A stretch of DNA of 64,000 nucleotides, taken from contig CBDEHK010000001.1 in the NCBI GenBank assembly GCA_965238305.1, positions 2,418,001 through 2,482,000 of the forward strand. The letters run 5' to 3'. This DNA comes from CBDCGJ01 sp965238305 (GTDB lineage Bacteria; Pseudomonadota; Alphaproteobacteria; GCA-2731375). The notes under the pieces are model-generated. The model made no database searches, had not been told where the DNA came from, and worked only from the letters and a program-made list of their open reading frames with translations. This document shows positions 8,026 to 15,840 of this stretch, in pieces. Each line of letters begins with the position of its first letter. Position 1 is the stretch's first letter. Both the position numbers and the translations under genes were made by a program.

Positions 8026-8832
8026 TTAATCCAGTTCGCTTGATAAATCGGTGATCAGCATAGAGCCAGGCGCGTGGGTGATGCAAAGGTCAGGTTTGGC
8101 ATTTTCAATGGCAACTTGTGGGGTGACGCCGCAGGCCCAGAAGATCGGGATGTCGTCTGCCGTCAAATTTGGTGGATCACCCCAGTCAGGCAACGAGAGG
8201 TCGGTGATCCCAATCGCCTCCGGATTACCGACGTGCAATGGCGCGCCATGGGCTTCGGGGTAGGCGGCGGTAGTGTCGAGCGCGCTTTGGACCTGCGCCG
8301 CTGCAAAGGCACGCATAGAGACAACGATGGGGCCGGCAAACGCACCAGCTGCGACGGTCTCGATATTTGTCCGGTACATTGGAACGATCGTATCGTTCTC
8401 AATATGGTCGAGTTTCAGGCCGGCGCGCATCAGTGCGGTTTCAAATCCGAAAGAGCAGCCGAGCACAAACGTCACCAAATCGTCGCGCCACAGCTCGCTC
8501 AAATCCGTTGCTTCGCATTTCAATTCACCGCCATGGAAGATCCGATATTTTGGTACATCATGGCGAATATCAATGTCTCCACCCAACGTCGGCAGCGTTG
8601 GATCGCCGGTATCGGAGACACCGATCAGGGGGCAAGGTTTTGGATTGCGTTGACAATAGCGGAAAAAATCCAACGCTGCAGCTTCTGGCAGGATGACGAT
8701 GTTGCCCTGTTGTCGACCGGGCGCCATACCTGCTGTATGACCCGTGTAGGCCTGCATTCGTATTTGCGCGCGGGCTTGCGGCGGCGATAAGGTCCGCATC
8801 GTCGTATAATTTGTTTGGCTCGCCAATGTCAT
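8026..8832 (-). CDS. DUF1445 putative hydro-lyase (D-glutamate cyclase-like)
   Basis: A 268-residue member of the DUF1445 family. Characterised relatives include the mitochondrial D-glutamate cyclase, and many bacterial members are annotated as putative hydro-lyases. Recognisable blocks are GHTAGMAPGRQQGNIVILP near the N-terminus, TFVLGCSFGFETAL, RTNIETVAAGAFAGPIVVSMR and the C-terminal IPIFWACGVTPQVAI. The substrate is not fixed. It is first in the operon with the SnoaL-like protein and molybdoenzyme. The start at 8832 is the longest frame; Met12 (8799) is possible since neither has a strong ribosome-binding site. Confidence 0.85.
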   Translation of the reverse strand: MTLASQTNYTTMRTLSPPQARAQIRMQAYTGHTAGMAPGRQQGNIVILPEAAALDFFRYCQRNPKPCPLIGVSDTGDPTLPTLGGDIDIRHDVPKYRIFHGGELKCEATDLSELWRDDLVTFVLGCSFGFETALMRAGLKLDHIENDTIVPMYRTNIETVAAGAFAGPIVVSMRAFAAAQVQSALDTTAAYPEAHGAPLHVGNPEAIGITDLSLPDWGDPPNLTADDIPIFWACGVTPQVAIENAKPDLCITHAPGSMLITDLSSELD

Positions 8833-9006
8833 AATCCAAAGTGTGACGGAGTTTTGCCGACTTGTCGAATTTTGTCGAAGAAAGTCGATCTAGCCCTTTA
8901 AACCAAAAAATTTGCGCTTACATCAAGGTGTGAACCCCAATGCCATGCGTGACATGATGTGGCGCATAACAAAAAAAACAAAAATGAAAAAGAGGGTGCC
9001 AGGCAG

Positions 9007-10107
9007 ATGCCAATAGAAATCCGTTTCGCCGAAACCGTAGCCGATAAACAGGCCGTTTTCCGTCATCGTTATGAAATCTATGTGGAGGAAATGGACCGCT
9101 ATCGCGCGATCTCCGACAATGAAAATCGGGTGATGATCGAAGACGTCGACGCCAATAGTCGTTTCCTCATTGCCGAGGAAGAGGGCGAGATCGTCGGCGC
9201 CATGCGCTGGACCTGGGGCGGCGACCATCCTTTTACTGAACGTCATGTCGAACAATATTCGCTGCAGCCATTTGTCGACAAGATGCCGCAGGAACAATTA
9301 ATCGTCGGCGAACGCTTTATGATTTCGAAAGAATATCGCGGCAGCAATCTATTGTTCCGGATGTTCTGCCGCTATCTCGAATTCTGCAATGATCATCGTA
9401 TTCAGTTGGTGTTTGGTGATTGCGAACCGCACTTGCTGAACCTTTATGTCGGTCTCGGGTTTCGCCCCTTTTCCGAGCACAACATCAATTCAACAGAAAC
9501 CGGCTATTTGATCCCGCTGGTGCTGATCACCGAAGACGTTGATTATATGAATGCGATCAAGTCGCCGTTAGCGGCGTATTTGAAGGATTTTGGTGACGAC
9601 AAGCACATTCCGCCCTTCATAACCGAGCTAATGGATGCCAGTGCGGTTAAGTGTCAGCGCCTGGTGCCGCCCGAGACATATTGGCAGGAAATTCACGATG
9701 CGTTCTCGCTGATCAGCCGCAAGCGGCCGACTTTGTTTGACGATTTGCCCGATTGCGCGGTACAGCCATTTCTGGATAAAAGCAACGTCATCGAATGCAA
9801 GGAAGGCGACCGGGTCTTGAAAAAAGGCAATGTCGCGCAGAACATGTTTGTGATTCTTTCCGGCGTCCTGGAGGTGCGCGACGGCGATGAAGTGGTCGCT
9901 TACGCTTCTCGCGGCGATGTCCTAGGGGAAGTCGCATTTTTGCTGCACACCCCGCGTTCGGCGGATGTCTATGCCGTGACCAATGATACCCGGTTGCTAA
10001 GCTTGAGCGAAACCATCGTCCGCAAACATATCGAAGACGATCCGGAAATCGCCGCCAAGTTATTGCTGAATATCTCCAAAATGTTGTGCCAGAAACTTGT
10101 TGCCTGA
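9007..10107 (+). CDS. GNAT-like acyltransferase fused to a C-terminal cyclic-nucleotide-binding domain
   Basis: A 366-residue two-domain protein. Residues about 1-190 resemble the GNAT / autoinducer-synthase-like acyltransferase fold (RYEIYVEEMDRY, IVGAMRWTW, ERFMISKEYRGSNLLFRMF, GDCEPHLLNLYVGLGFRPF). Residues about 240-366 form a cNMP-binding beta roll (GDRVLKKGNVAQNMFVILSG, GDVLGEVAFLLHTPRSADVYA). This suggests N-acylation controlled by cAMP or cGMP, possibly of an amino acid or protein lysine; the acceptor is unknown. The ATG at 9007 has GAGGG upstream, and an upstream GTG at 8959 is less likely. A class III cyclase at 34363-35610 shows that the cell can make a cyclic nucleotide. Confidence 0.8.
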   Translation: MPIEIRFAETVADKQAVFRHRYEIYVEEMDRYRAISDNENRVMIEDVDANSRFLIAEEEGEIVGAMRWTWGGDHPFTERHVEQYSLQPFVDKMPQEQLIVGERFMISKEYRGSNLLFRMFCRYLEFCNDHRIQLVFGDCEPHLLNLYVGLGFRPFSEHNINSTETGYLIPLVLITEDVDYMNAIKSPLAAYLKDFGDDKHIPPFITELMDASAVKCQRLVPPETYWQEIHDAFSLISRKRPTLFDDLPDCAVQPFLDKSNVIECKEGDRVLKKGNVAQNMFVILSGVLEVRDGDEVVAYASRGDVLGEVAFLLHTPRSADVYAVTNDTRLLSLSETIVRKHIEDDPEIAAKLLLNISKMLCQKLVA

Positions 10108-10337
10108 CGGGTCATTATCCGCCCCGCTAGTCCTCGCCATATAGAATAGTCGGTGAATTCGGGTGGGCGTGGGGAGGTCCCGAGCAGGAGTTCGATGCAT
10201 GATCCGAGCAACCGCCAGCTTGGCGCTTTGCGACCCGTTGTGAAATGGACAACGTAAGTTAATTCGATTACCGTGTCGGCGACTAGGCTGGGCGCCCAGG
10301 ACGACGCCAGCAGGGTATCAAAGGGAAATTGGTAAAA

Positions 10338-10730
10338 ATGCTCGAGTATATTGCATTGGGGATAATGATTTTTGTCGGCGTGGTGTTTTTTTACGGTGTC
10401 ATCGCTGTTCACGATATCCCCTACGAAATCGCCAAGAAACGCGGCCATCCGCATTTAGAAGCTATTCATTACGCCGGCTGGATCAGCATGTTCACGCTTC
10501 ATGCGATTTGGCCATTTTTATGGATCTGGGCGACTATTTACCATGCCGATCGGGGTTATGGGTTTTCGGAGGTTTCTGCGAAGACGGCAGATATTGTCGA
10601 AAAATATGAGGTAGGCTTACAAGAGCTGAATAGGCGCATTGCGCAGCTTGAGAAGAAGGCCGAAGAACTGGCGCCCAAAGAACAAAAGTTCGAATCCGGA
10701 CCCGGCCTCAACCAAACGCAGGAGGACTAG
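10338..10730 (+). CDS. DUF3302 (YiaW-like) inner-membrane protein
   Basis: A 130-residue protein with two predicted membrane helices near the N-terminus (LEYIALGIMIFVGVVFFYGV, and the segment after HYAGWISMF) and a coiled-coil-like charged tail (LQELNRRIAQLEKKAEEL). This matches the DUF3302 family (E. coli YiaW). The HlyD-type gene follows after 4 bases, exactly as yiaV pairs with yiaW, and shares its transcript. ATG 10338 was chosen for AAGGG twelve bases upstream; a TTG nine bases earlier is too close. The function is not established; it is thought to work with the membrane-fusion partner in small-molecule export. Confidence 0.8.
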   Translation: MLEYIALGIMIFVGVVFFYGVIAVHDIPYEIAKKRGHPHLEAIHYAGWISMFTLHAIWPFLWIWATIYHADRGYGFSEVSAKTADIVEKYEVGLQELNRRIAQLEKKAEELAPKEQKFESGPGLNQTQED

Positions 10731-10734
10731 AATC

Positions 10735-12036
10735 ATGGAAACTTTGATGGTCCTTACTTACGCTGCCATTTGCATCGCGATTTTCAAGATATTCAGAATT
10801 CCACTGAACAAGTGGACGGTCCCGACGGCAGTCCTTGGCGGGATATTCATGTTAGGCACCGTTATATTGGTGATGAACTACAACCACCCGCACACGAAGG
10901 TCGCGCAAACTTTTGTTGTAACGACACCCATTGTTCCCGACGTCAAGGGCCGGGTTATCGAAGTGGCGGTGCGTCCGAACCGGCCTGTCAAGCAGGGTGA
11001 TGTTCTGTTCCGCATGGACCCGCTTCCATATCAATATGAAGTCGACCGGCTAGAGGCAATGCTAGCGGACGCTAATACTCACGCAGCCCAACTTAAAGAA
11101 ACGCTAACCGCCAGCGAAGCGGCGGCCGATCAAGCGCGGTCGGAATTGCTCGCGTCAAAATCGGAACTCGACATCCAAGCTCAGGAAGTCGTTGCCCAAG
11201 CAGGCGCAGCAGTTGACCAGGTTAGGGCAAAACTCTCGCTTGCACGCAAAGACGAGGCCAGATACGGCACGTTGTTTAAAAAGGGGCATGTAACGCGGAA
11301 AAAATTGGAAGAAATTGAAGCGCATGTCGCTAGCTTGGAAGCCCAGTTACGTCAGGCCACGGCCGCCGAGCGACAAGCTAGTGAAAATCTCGGTGCTGGC
11401 GGTGAACATATTCGCTCGGCTCAAGAAAGGTTGCGGGGCTTGGAAGCCCAGGAACGCGAAGTTCGGATCGCTTTCGATGCCGAGATCGACGGCATGAACC
11501 CGGAAGTTCGCCGAATTGCCGCCGAACTTGATGAAAAACGCTGGGATCTGAACAAGACGGTGGTGCGGGCACCGACTGATGGCTTGGTGACGCAATTGTT
11601 ATTGCGTCCCGGCATGATGGCGGTACCGGTGCCGCTCAAACCCACAATGGTCTTTGTGCATGCGGAATCTCCGACCCTGGTCGCCTCGTTCCGGCAAAAT
11701 TCGCTTCTAAGATTGGCCGTAGGAAGCGAAGCCGAGGTGATCTTTCCGGCCATTCCAGGTCGAGTATTCAAAGGCAGTGTCCGTTCTATCCTGCCCGTCA
11801 TCGATAAGGGGTCGATACAGGCCAGCGGCAGTCTTATCTCGCAACCAATCGCCGAAATTGGACGTGCGCCTGTGATAATAGAAATTGCTGACGATATGTC
11901 CGATTTCGAATTACCTGCTGGCGTAGCGGCAGAAGTCGCCGTTTATTCCGAGCACGCCCATCACGTCGTGATGATCCGCAAAATATTGCTGCGCATGAAA
12001 AGCTGGCAGAATTACCTATTTTCCGAAGGCCACTAG
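10735..12036 (+). CDS. HlyD/EmrA-type membrane-fusion (periplasmic adaptor) protein, YiaV-like
   Basis: A 433-residue adaptor. It has N-terminal membrane helices (about residues 5-50), a first lipoyl half-motif VKGRVIEVAVRPNRPVKQGD, a long alpha-helical hairpin (about 105-265, Ala/Glu/Lys/Gln-rich coiled coil), the second lipoyl half NKTVVRAPTDGLVTQLLLRPG, and a beta-barrel domain. It bridges an inner-membrane partner towards the outer membrane. The start at ATG 10735 follows GGAGGA. It is paired with the DUF3302 protein just upstream. No RND, MFS or ABC pump gene is adjacent, as for the E. coli YiaV/YiaW pair. Confidence 0.88.
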   Translation: METLMVLTYAAICIAIFKIFRIPLNKWTVPTAVLGGIFMLGTVILVMNYNHPHTKVAQTFVVTTPIVPDVKGRVIEVAVRPNRPVKQGDVLFRMDPLPYQYEVDRLEAMLADANTHAAQLKETLTASEAAADQARSELLASKSELDIQAQEVVAQAGAAVDQVRAKLSLARKDEARYGTLFKKGHVTRKKLEEIEAHVASLEAQLRQATAAERQASENLGAGGEHIRSAQERLRGLEAQEREVRIAFDAEIDGMNPEVRRIAAELDEKRWDLNKTVVRAPTDGLVTQLLLRPGMMAVPVPLKPTMVFVHAESPTLVASFRQNSLLRLAVGSEAEVIFPAIPGRVFKGSVRSILPVIDKGSIQASGSLISQPIAEIGRAPVIIEIADDMSDFELPAGVAAEVAVYSEHAHHVVMIRKILLRMKSWQNYLFSEGH

Positions 12037-12133
12037 ATAGCTGCCAATGTCCGCCGGGCTGCTGTTAAATATATCCACAATGTTATGTCGGAATCTGCTG
12101 GCATGAGAGACGAGTGATGTCGAATTTTACCAC

Positions 12134-12206
12134 CACCTATTTACTCCGACCCGATATTCTGAATAACTGTGCATAGTTAAGAATATCGGGTCGGAGTAAA
12201 TAGGTG
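12134..12206. repeat. Long perfect inverted repeat / hairpin between convergent genes
   Basis: Arms 12134-12159 and 12181-12206 are exact reverse complements over 26 bases, extended by a T-A pair (12160/12180). The spacer holds a second small hairpin, TAACT (12164-12168) with AGTTA (12175-12179). It lies between the convergent HlyD-like and DoxX genes, where a bidirectional terminator is expected. The arms are unusually long and perfect, however, and no T-run follows. It may be a palindromic mobile unit (MITE or REP-like) or a terminator. I saw no second copy in the window. Confidence 0.85.
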
Positions 12207-12225
12207 AGGTCCATAGCGGGTGAGA

Positions 12226-12648
12226 TTAGCGCCGTCGGCGCCACCAGTGGTCCAGCGACCAGCGATCATGATCACGCAACAACCAAAGTGCAGCGAAGCC
12301 CGCGAAGGCGGCCAGGGCGATTGCTTGATTACGGTTGCTAGGAAAGCCGTTTTCGATCAAGAAAGGCGCCATCAAACTTGGCAGGATGACCCAGACCGTG
12401 ACCCCATGCATCAGAAAGGCGGCGGCATAACTATAGCGCCGCCATAGGCCGAGCATCAAACAAGCGCAAATTATCAATTGTCCGGCGGCCATGAAATAAG
12501 GCGAGGTCGGGCCGATTTCGACACCATGAAAATAACCCCAGATCTTGACATATTGTCCGGGCGCTAAAATCTTATTTACCGCCCACACCAACAGGAACCA
12601 AGCCAAACCCAACCGCAATATCAACACACCTAACGCATCTTTCCGCAT
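12226..12648 (-). CDS. DoxX-like small membrane protein
   Basis: A 140-residue, four-helix membrane protein. The helices are about LILRLGLAWFLLVWAV, the segment after TSPYFMAAGQLIICAC, AAAFLMHGVTVWVILPSLM and AIALAAFAGFAALWLL. A basic tail follows, WWRRRR. The overall pattern and the LRLGLAWFLLVWAVNKIL opening fit the DoxX / DoxD-like family, whose members associate with respiratory or oxidative-stress proteins; a specific role cannot be read here. It appears monocistronic, 70 bases downstream of the transglutaminase-like gene on the same strand. Confidence 0.7.
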   Translation of the reverse strand: MRKDALGVLILRLGLAWFLLVWAVNKILAPGQYVKIWGYFHGVEIGPTSPYFMAAGQLIICACLMLGLWRRYSYAAAFLMHGVTVWVILPSLMAPFLIENGFPSNRNQAIALAAFAGFAALWLLRDHDRWSLDHWWRRRR

Positions 12649-12718
12649 TACGCTCGATCCTTTTAGTTACAACCACATCGGCAAAACCGTGAGGTTTTGC
12701 TGATAGCGCCATCGTTAT

Positions 12719-13594
12719 TCACATAAGCCATGGCGGAGTGGTAAGAAATTCAGTTATTTCTTCGGGGTGTAAACCCCGCTGATCGCCGCGATCAAGTGAC
12801 GCCGCAAACGCCGCGATACAGTCGCAACGGTGAAGATCAAGCGCTGTCAGCGTCTTGTGATCGGGCTGCGATTGTCGCCAATTGTCCCAAAGTGATGTCT
12901 CTTGGTTCTGCAATGCCAATAGGTCGCGGGCGAGATCGACACGCAACAGCCAATAGCCGGAATGATCCCACCAACTGAAAGCGTCAGGATCGGCCCTGCC
13001 ACTGCGGCACATTTGCCAAGCCTGCCAAGCGTTCAGGAAACGTTCGGCCGGAATATCGATGACATCGAAACCTATCGCCAGTCGTTCGCGCTGCATGCCA
13101 TCCAGTTGTGGATCACAGCGGGCCCATCGAGCATCTCCCTGGTGCCAATACTCCGCTACCCAGTGATCATGGTAGACGCAGTCTTCAAAATAATCCGCGA
13201 AACCGCAGCGCAAGCGTGCCGGTATTTGATGTAGACGCAACATACTTACCAACATCAGGGCCAGGTCACGACACGTGCCGATCGACTTTTTCTGTGGTTC
13301 GCGGTCGAGCACAAAGACCTCATTCGTCTCGGCTCGCAATAAATTCAATCTAGCAGGCACGGATAAAGTTTTGCGCGAGACAGGTGTATCAGGAGTAACG
13401 ACGAGACCGTTCGCCTCAATCCAGGCGTCATGAATTATGGTTGATTGAACAGCCTCGCACAGCGCGTCGATTGACTTCGGCAACGCCAAAATAGCCGACG
13501 CATAAGGGCCCGGGTCGGACATTTCGCTTTGGATCAAATAATCGTTTCGCATAAATTGATCGGATATAGTGAGGATGGGATAAAATTCCTCCAT
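12719..13594 (-). CDS. Transglutaminase-like domain protein
   Basis: A 291-residue protein with a transglutaminase-like papain-fold core. The catalytic Cys lies in KSIGTCRDLALMLVSMLR, the His in YHDHWVAEYWH, and the Asp in RWARCDPQLDG. Proteins of this class act as amidases or peptidases, or have lost activity; no secretion signal is visible. The core is followed by a roughly 100-residue C-terminal extension rich in Trp and Asp. Start uncertain: 13594 is the longest frame, while a Met at 13522 (MSDPGPYAS) could also be the true start; neither has a clear ribosome-binding site. Confidence 0.78.
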   Translation of the reverse strand: MEEFYPILTISDQFMRNDYLIQSEMSDPGPYASAILALPKSIDALCEAVQSTIIHDAWIEANGLVVTPDTPVSRKTLSVPARLNLLRAETNEVFVLDREPQKKSIGTCRDLALMLVSMLRLHQIPARLRCGFADYFEDCVYHDHWVAEYWHQGDARWARCDPQLDGMQRERLAIGFDVIDIPAERFLNAWQAWQMCRSGRADPDAFSWWDHSGYWLLRVDLARDLLALQNQETSLWDNWRQSQPDHKTLTALDLHRCDCIAAFAASLDRGDQRGLHPEEITEFLTTPPWLM

Positions 13595-13704
13595 ATCTAA
13601 CCATGACTAAGGTGTCCGGGACAGGTAATATTCTTGACAGTTTCGGCATCATCTCCCATGTTGCGGAATATTGTTGGGGTGGCAAACAAAGTTAAGGAAT
13701 TCGG

Positions 13705-15840
13705 ATGGAAAGATCTTTTCATAACGAAGTGAAATCCTTGCGGTTGGGCGCAGGAGAAACTTTTCACGGCGAAGGGATTTTGGCCGTTACCAAGGCGTTG
13801 CTGCAATCCGGCGTAAGTTATGTGGGCGGTTATCAAGGCGCGCCGATTAGTCACCTGATGGATGTCCTGGTCGATGCGGAAGAGTTATTGGACGAACTGG
13901 GCGTGCACTTGCAAACCTGCACGTCGGAAGCCGCCGCCGCTGCCATGTTAGGGGCGTCGATCAATTATCCGATGCGTGGCGCGGTGACCTGGAAATCAAC
14001 CGTGGGCACCAATGTGGCGTCTGATGCATTGAGCAATCTAGCCTCAGCCGGTGTCACCGGCGGCGCCTTGATCATTCTCGGCGAGGATTATGGCGAGGGC
14101 TCGTCGATCCTGCAGGAACGCACCCATGCCTTCGCGATGAAGTCACAGATGTGGTTGCTCGATCCGCGCCCGGATTTGGAGTGCATCACCCATATGGTGG
14201 AGAAAGGGTTCGAACTTTCGGAAGCTTCCAACACCCCGGTGATGCTGGAATTACGCATTCGCGCCTGCCACGTATATGGCAGTTTTGAAGCAAAGGACAA
14301 TGTCGAAGGGGCAATTTCCGGCAATCATAAGCTGGCCGAGCCAGTCTTTGATTTTGGCCGTATCACCTTACCGCCCAGCACCTATGAGCAGGAGCTGCAC
14401 AAGGTCGACGTACGGATGCCGACAGCGATTAAGTTCATCGAAGAAAACGGTCTGAACGAAATCTTTGACGGCGATCTGGACGATGTCGGGATCATCTGTC
14501 AGGGCGGTATTTATAACACCATGCAACGCTGCCTCAATCAGTTGGGCCTGGCGGACGCTTTTGGTGAAAGCCGCATTCCGATGCAGGTGCTGAATGTCAC
14601 CTATCCGATGAGCAGCAAAGAAATCACTGAATTCTGCGCCGGAAAACGTGCGGTCCTCGTAGTGGAAGAGGGACAGCCCGATTATCTGGAGCAAGCCATC
14701 AATGTTTTCCTGCGTAAGACCAATATACAAACCCGGGTCTATGGCAAAGGCCCATTGCCGATGGCCGGTGAATATACGGTAGAGACGGTGTTGCGCGGCT
14801 TGACAGAGTTTATCGAAGCCGTGCGCCCGGAAGGGCTTGATGTGGAAAGAACCGTCGAACCCTTCAAAACGGCGATGATGCATAAAGCCCGCGCGGCGGA
14901 ATTATTGGGCGATCCGGTGCCAGCACGACCGCCGACTTTTTGCACCGGTTGTCCAGAACGTCCGGTCTTTTCTGCCATCAAAATATTGGAGAAGGAATTG
15001 GGGCCGACGCATATTTCCTGCGATATCGGTTGTCATACCTTTTCGACCTTGCCACCCTTTAATCTAGGTCACACGGTGCTCGGTTACGGCATGGGCCTCG
15101 CCAGCGCCTCCGCCGTTTCACCGAATTTCGACAAGCGAGTTATTTCGATCATGGGCGACGGCGGGTTTTGGCATAACGGCGTCAACAATGGCATCGCCAA
15201 CGCGCTCTTCAATCAGGACGATGGCATCCTGATGGTGATGAAAAACGGCTATACCTCTGCAACCGGTTGGCAGCATGTTCCGTCGACCGAACGGCGTACC
15301 GTATTAGAGGGCGATGGTGCCGGCATGACGATCGAGAAGACCTTGCGTGGTCTTGGTGTACGCTGGCTCAGAAGAGTACGAACCTACAATGTCGGCACCA
15401 TGGTGAAGGTGTTGCGCAATGCCATGAAGGAAGAAGAAAAGGGGCTCAAAGTCATTATCGCCGAAAGCGAATGCCAGTTGGCCCGTCAGCGTCGCATCAA
15501 ACCGCAGATCGCGGAAAAACTAAAGGCCGGCAAACGAGTGGTGAAAACCCGCTTCGGTGTCGATGCGGAAACCTGTACCGGCGATCATGCGTGCATGCGC
15601 CTTTCCGGCTGCCCGTCGCTCACTATAAAAGACAATCCAGACCCTCTAAAAGACGATCCGGTGGCCAGCGTGATTGAAAGCTGCGTCGGCTGTGGCCTAT
15701 GCGGCGAAGTGGCCCATGCGGCCGTGCTCTGTCCTTCTTTCTATCGGGCGCAAGTGGTGCAAAATCCCAAATGGTGGGACAAGCAACTGCAGGCGGTCCG
15801 ACACAGTTTCCTTGGCCGCTTTACTGGGGCGGCGGCATGA
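13705..15840 (+). CDS. iorA: Indolepyruvate ferredoxin oxidoreductase, alpha subunit (ThDP and ferredoxin domains)
   Basis: A 711-residue alpha subunit that oxidatively decarboxylates aryl-pyruvates (indolepyruvate, phenylpyruvate) to acyl-CoA with ferredoxin as acceptor. The N-terminal pyrimidine-binding domain starts at GEGILAVTKALLQSGVSYV. The ThDP-binding domain carries FCTGCPERPVFSA, ISCDIGCHTF and GDGGFWHNGVNNG (about 415-500). The C-terminal about 90 residues hold two iron-sulfur motifs, C-x5-C-x5-CP then SCVGCGLC...CP. The start at ATG 13705 follows AAGGA. It overlaps iorB by four bases (ATGA), so the subunits are translationally coupled. Confidence 0.93.
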   Translation: MERSFHNEVKSLRLGAGETFHGEGILAVTKALLQSGVSYVGGYQGAPISHLMDVLVDAEELLDELGVHLQTCTSEAAAAAMLGASINYPMRGAVTWKSTVGTNVASDALSNLASAGVTGGALIILGEDYGEGSSILQERTHAFAMKSQMWLLDPRPDLECITHMVEKGFELSEASNTPVMLELRIRACHVYGSFEAKDNVEGAISGNHKLAEPVFDFGRITLPPSTYEQELHKVDVRMPTAIKFIEENGLNEIFDGDLDDVGIICQGGIYNTMQRCLNQLGLADAFGESRIPMQVLNVTYPMSSKEITEFCAGKRAVLVVEEGQPDYLEQAINVFLRKTNIQTRVYGKGPLPMAGEYTVETVLRGLTEFIEAVRPEGLDVERTVEPFKTAMMHKARAAELLGDPVPARPPTFCTGCPERPVFSAIKILEKELGPTHISCDIGCHTFSTLPPFNLGHTVLGYGMGLASASAVSPNFDKRVISIMGDGGFWHNGVNNGIANALFNQDDGILMVMKNGYTSATGWQHVPSTERRTVLEGDGAGMTIEKTLRGLGVRWLRRVRTYNVGTMVKVLRNAMKEEEKGLKVIIAESECQLARQRRIKPQIAEKLKAGKRVVKTRFGVDAETCTGDHACMRLSGCPSLTIKDNPDPLKDDPVASVIESCVGCGLCGEVAHAAVLCPSFYRAQVVQNPKWWDKQLQAVRHSFLGRFTGAAA

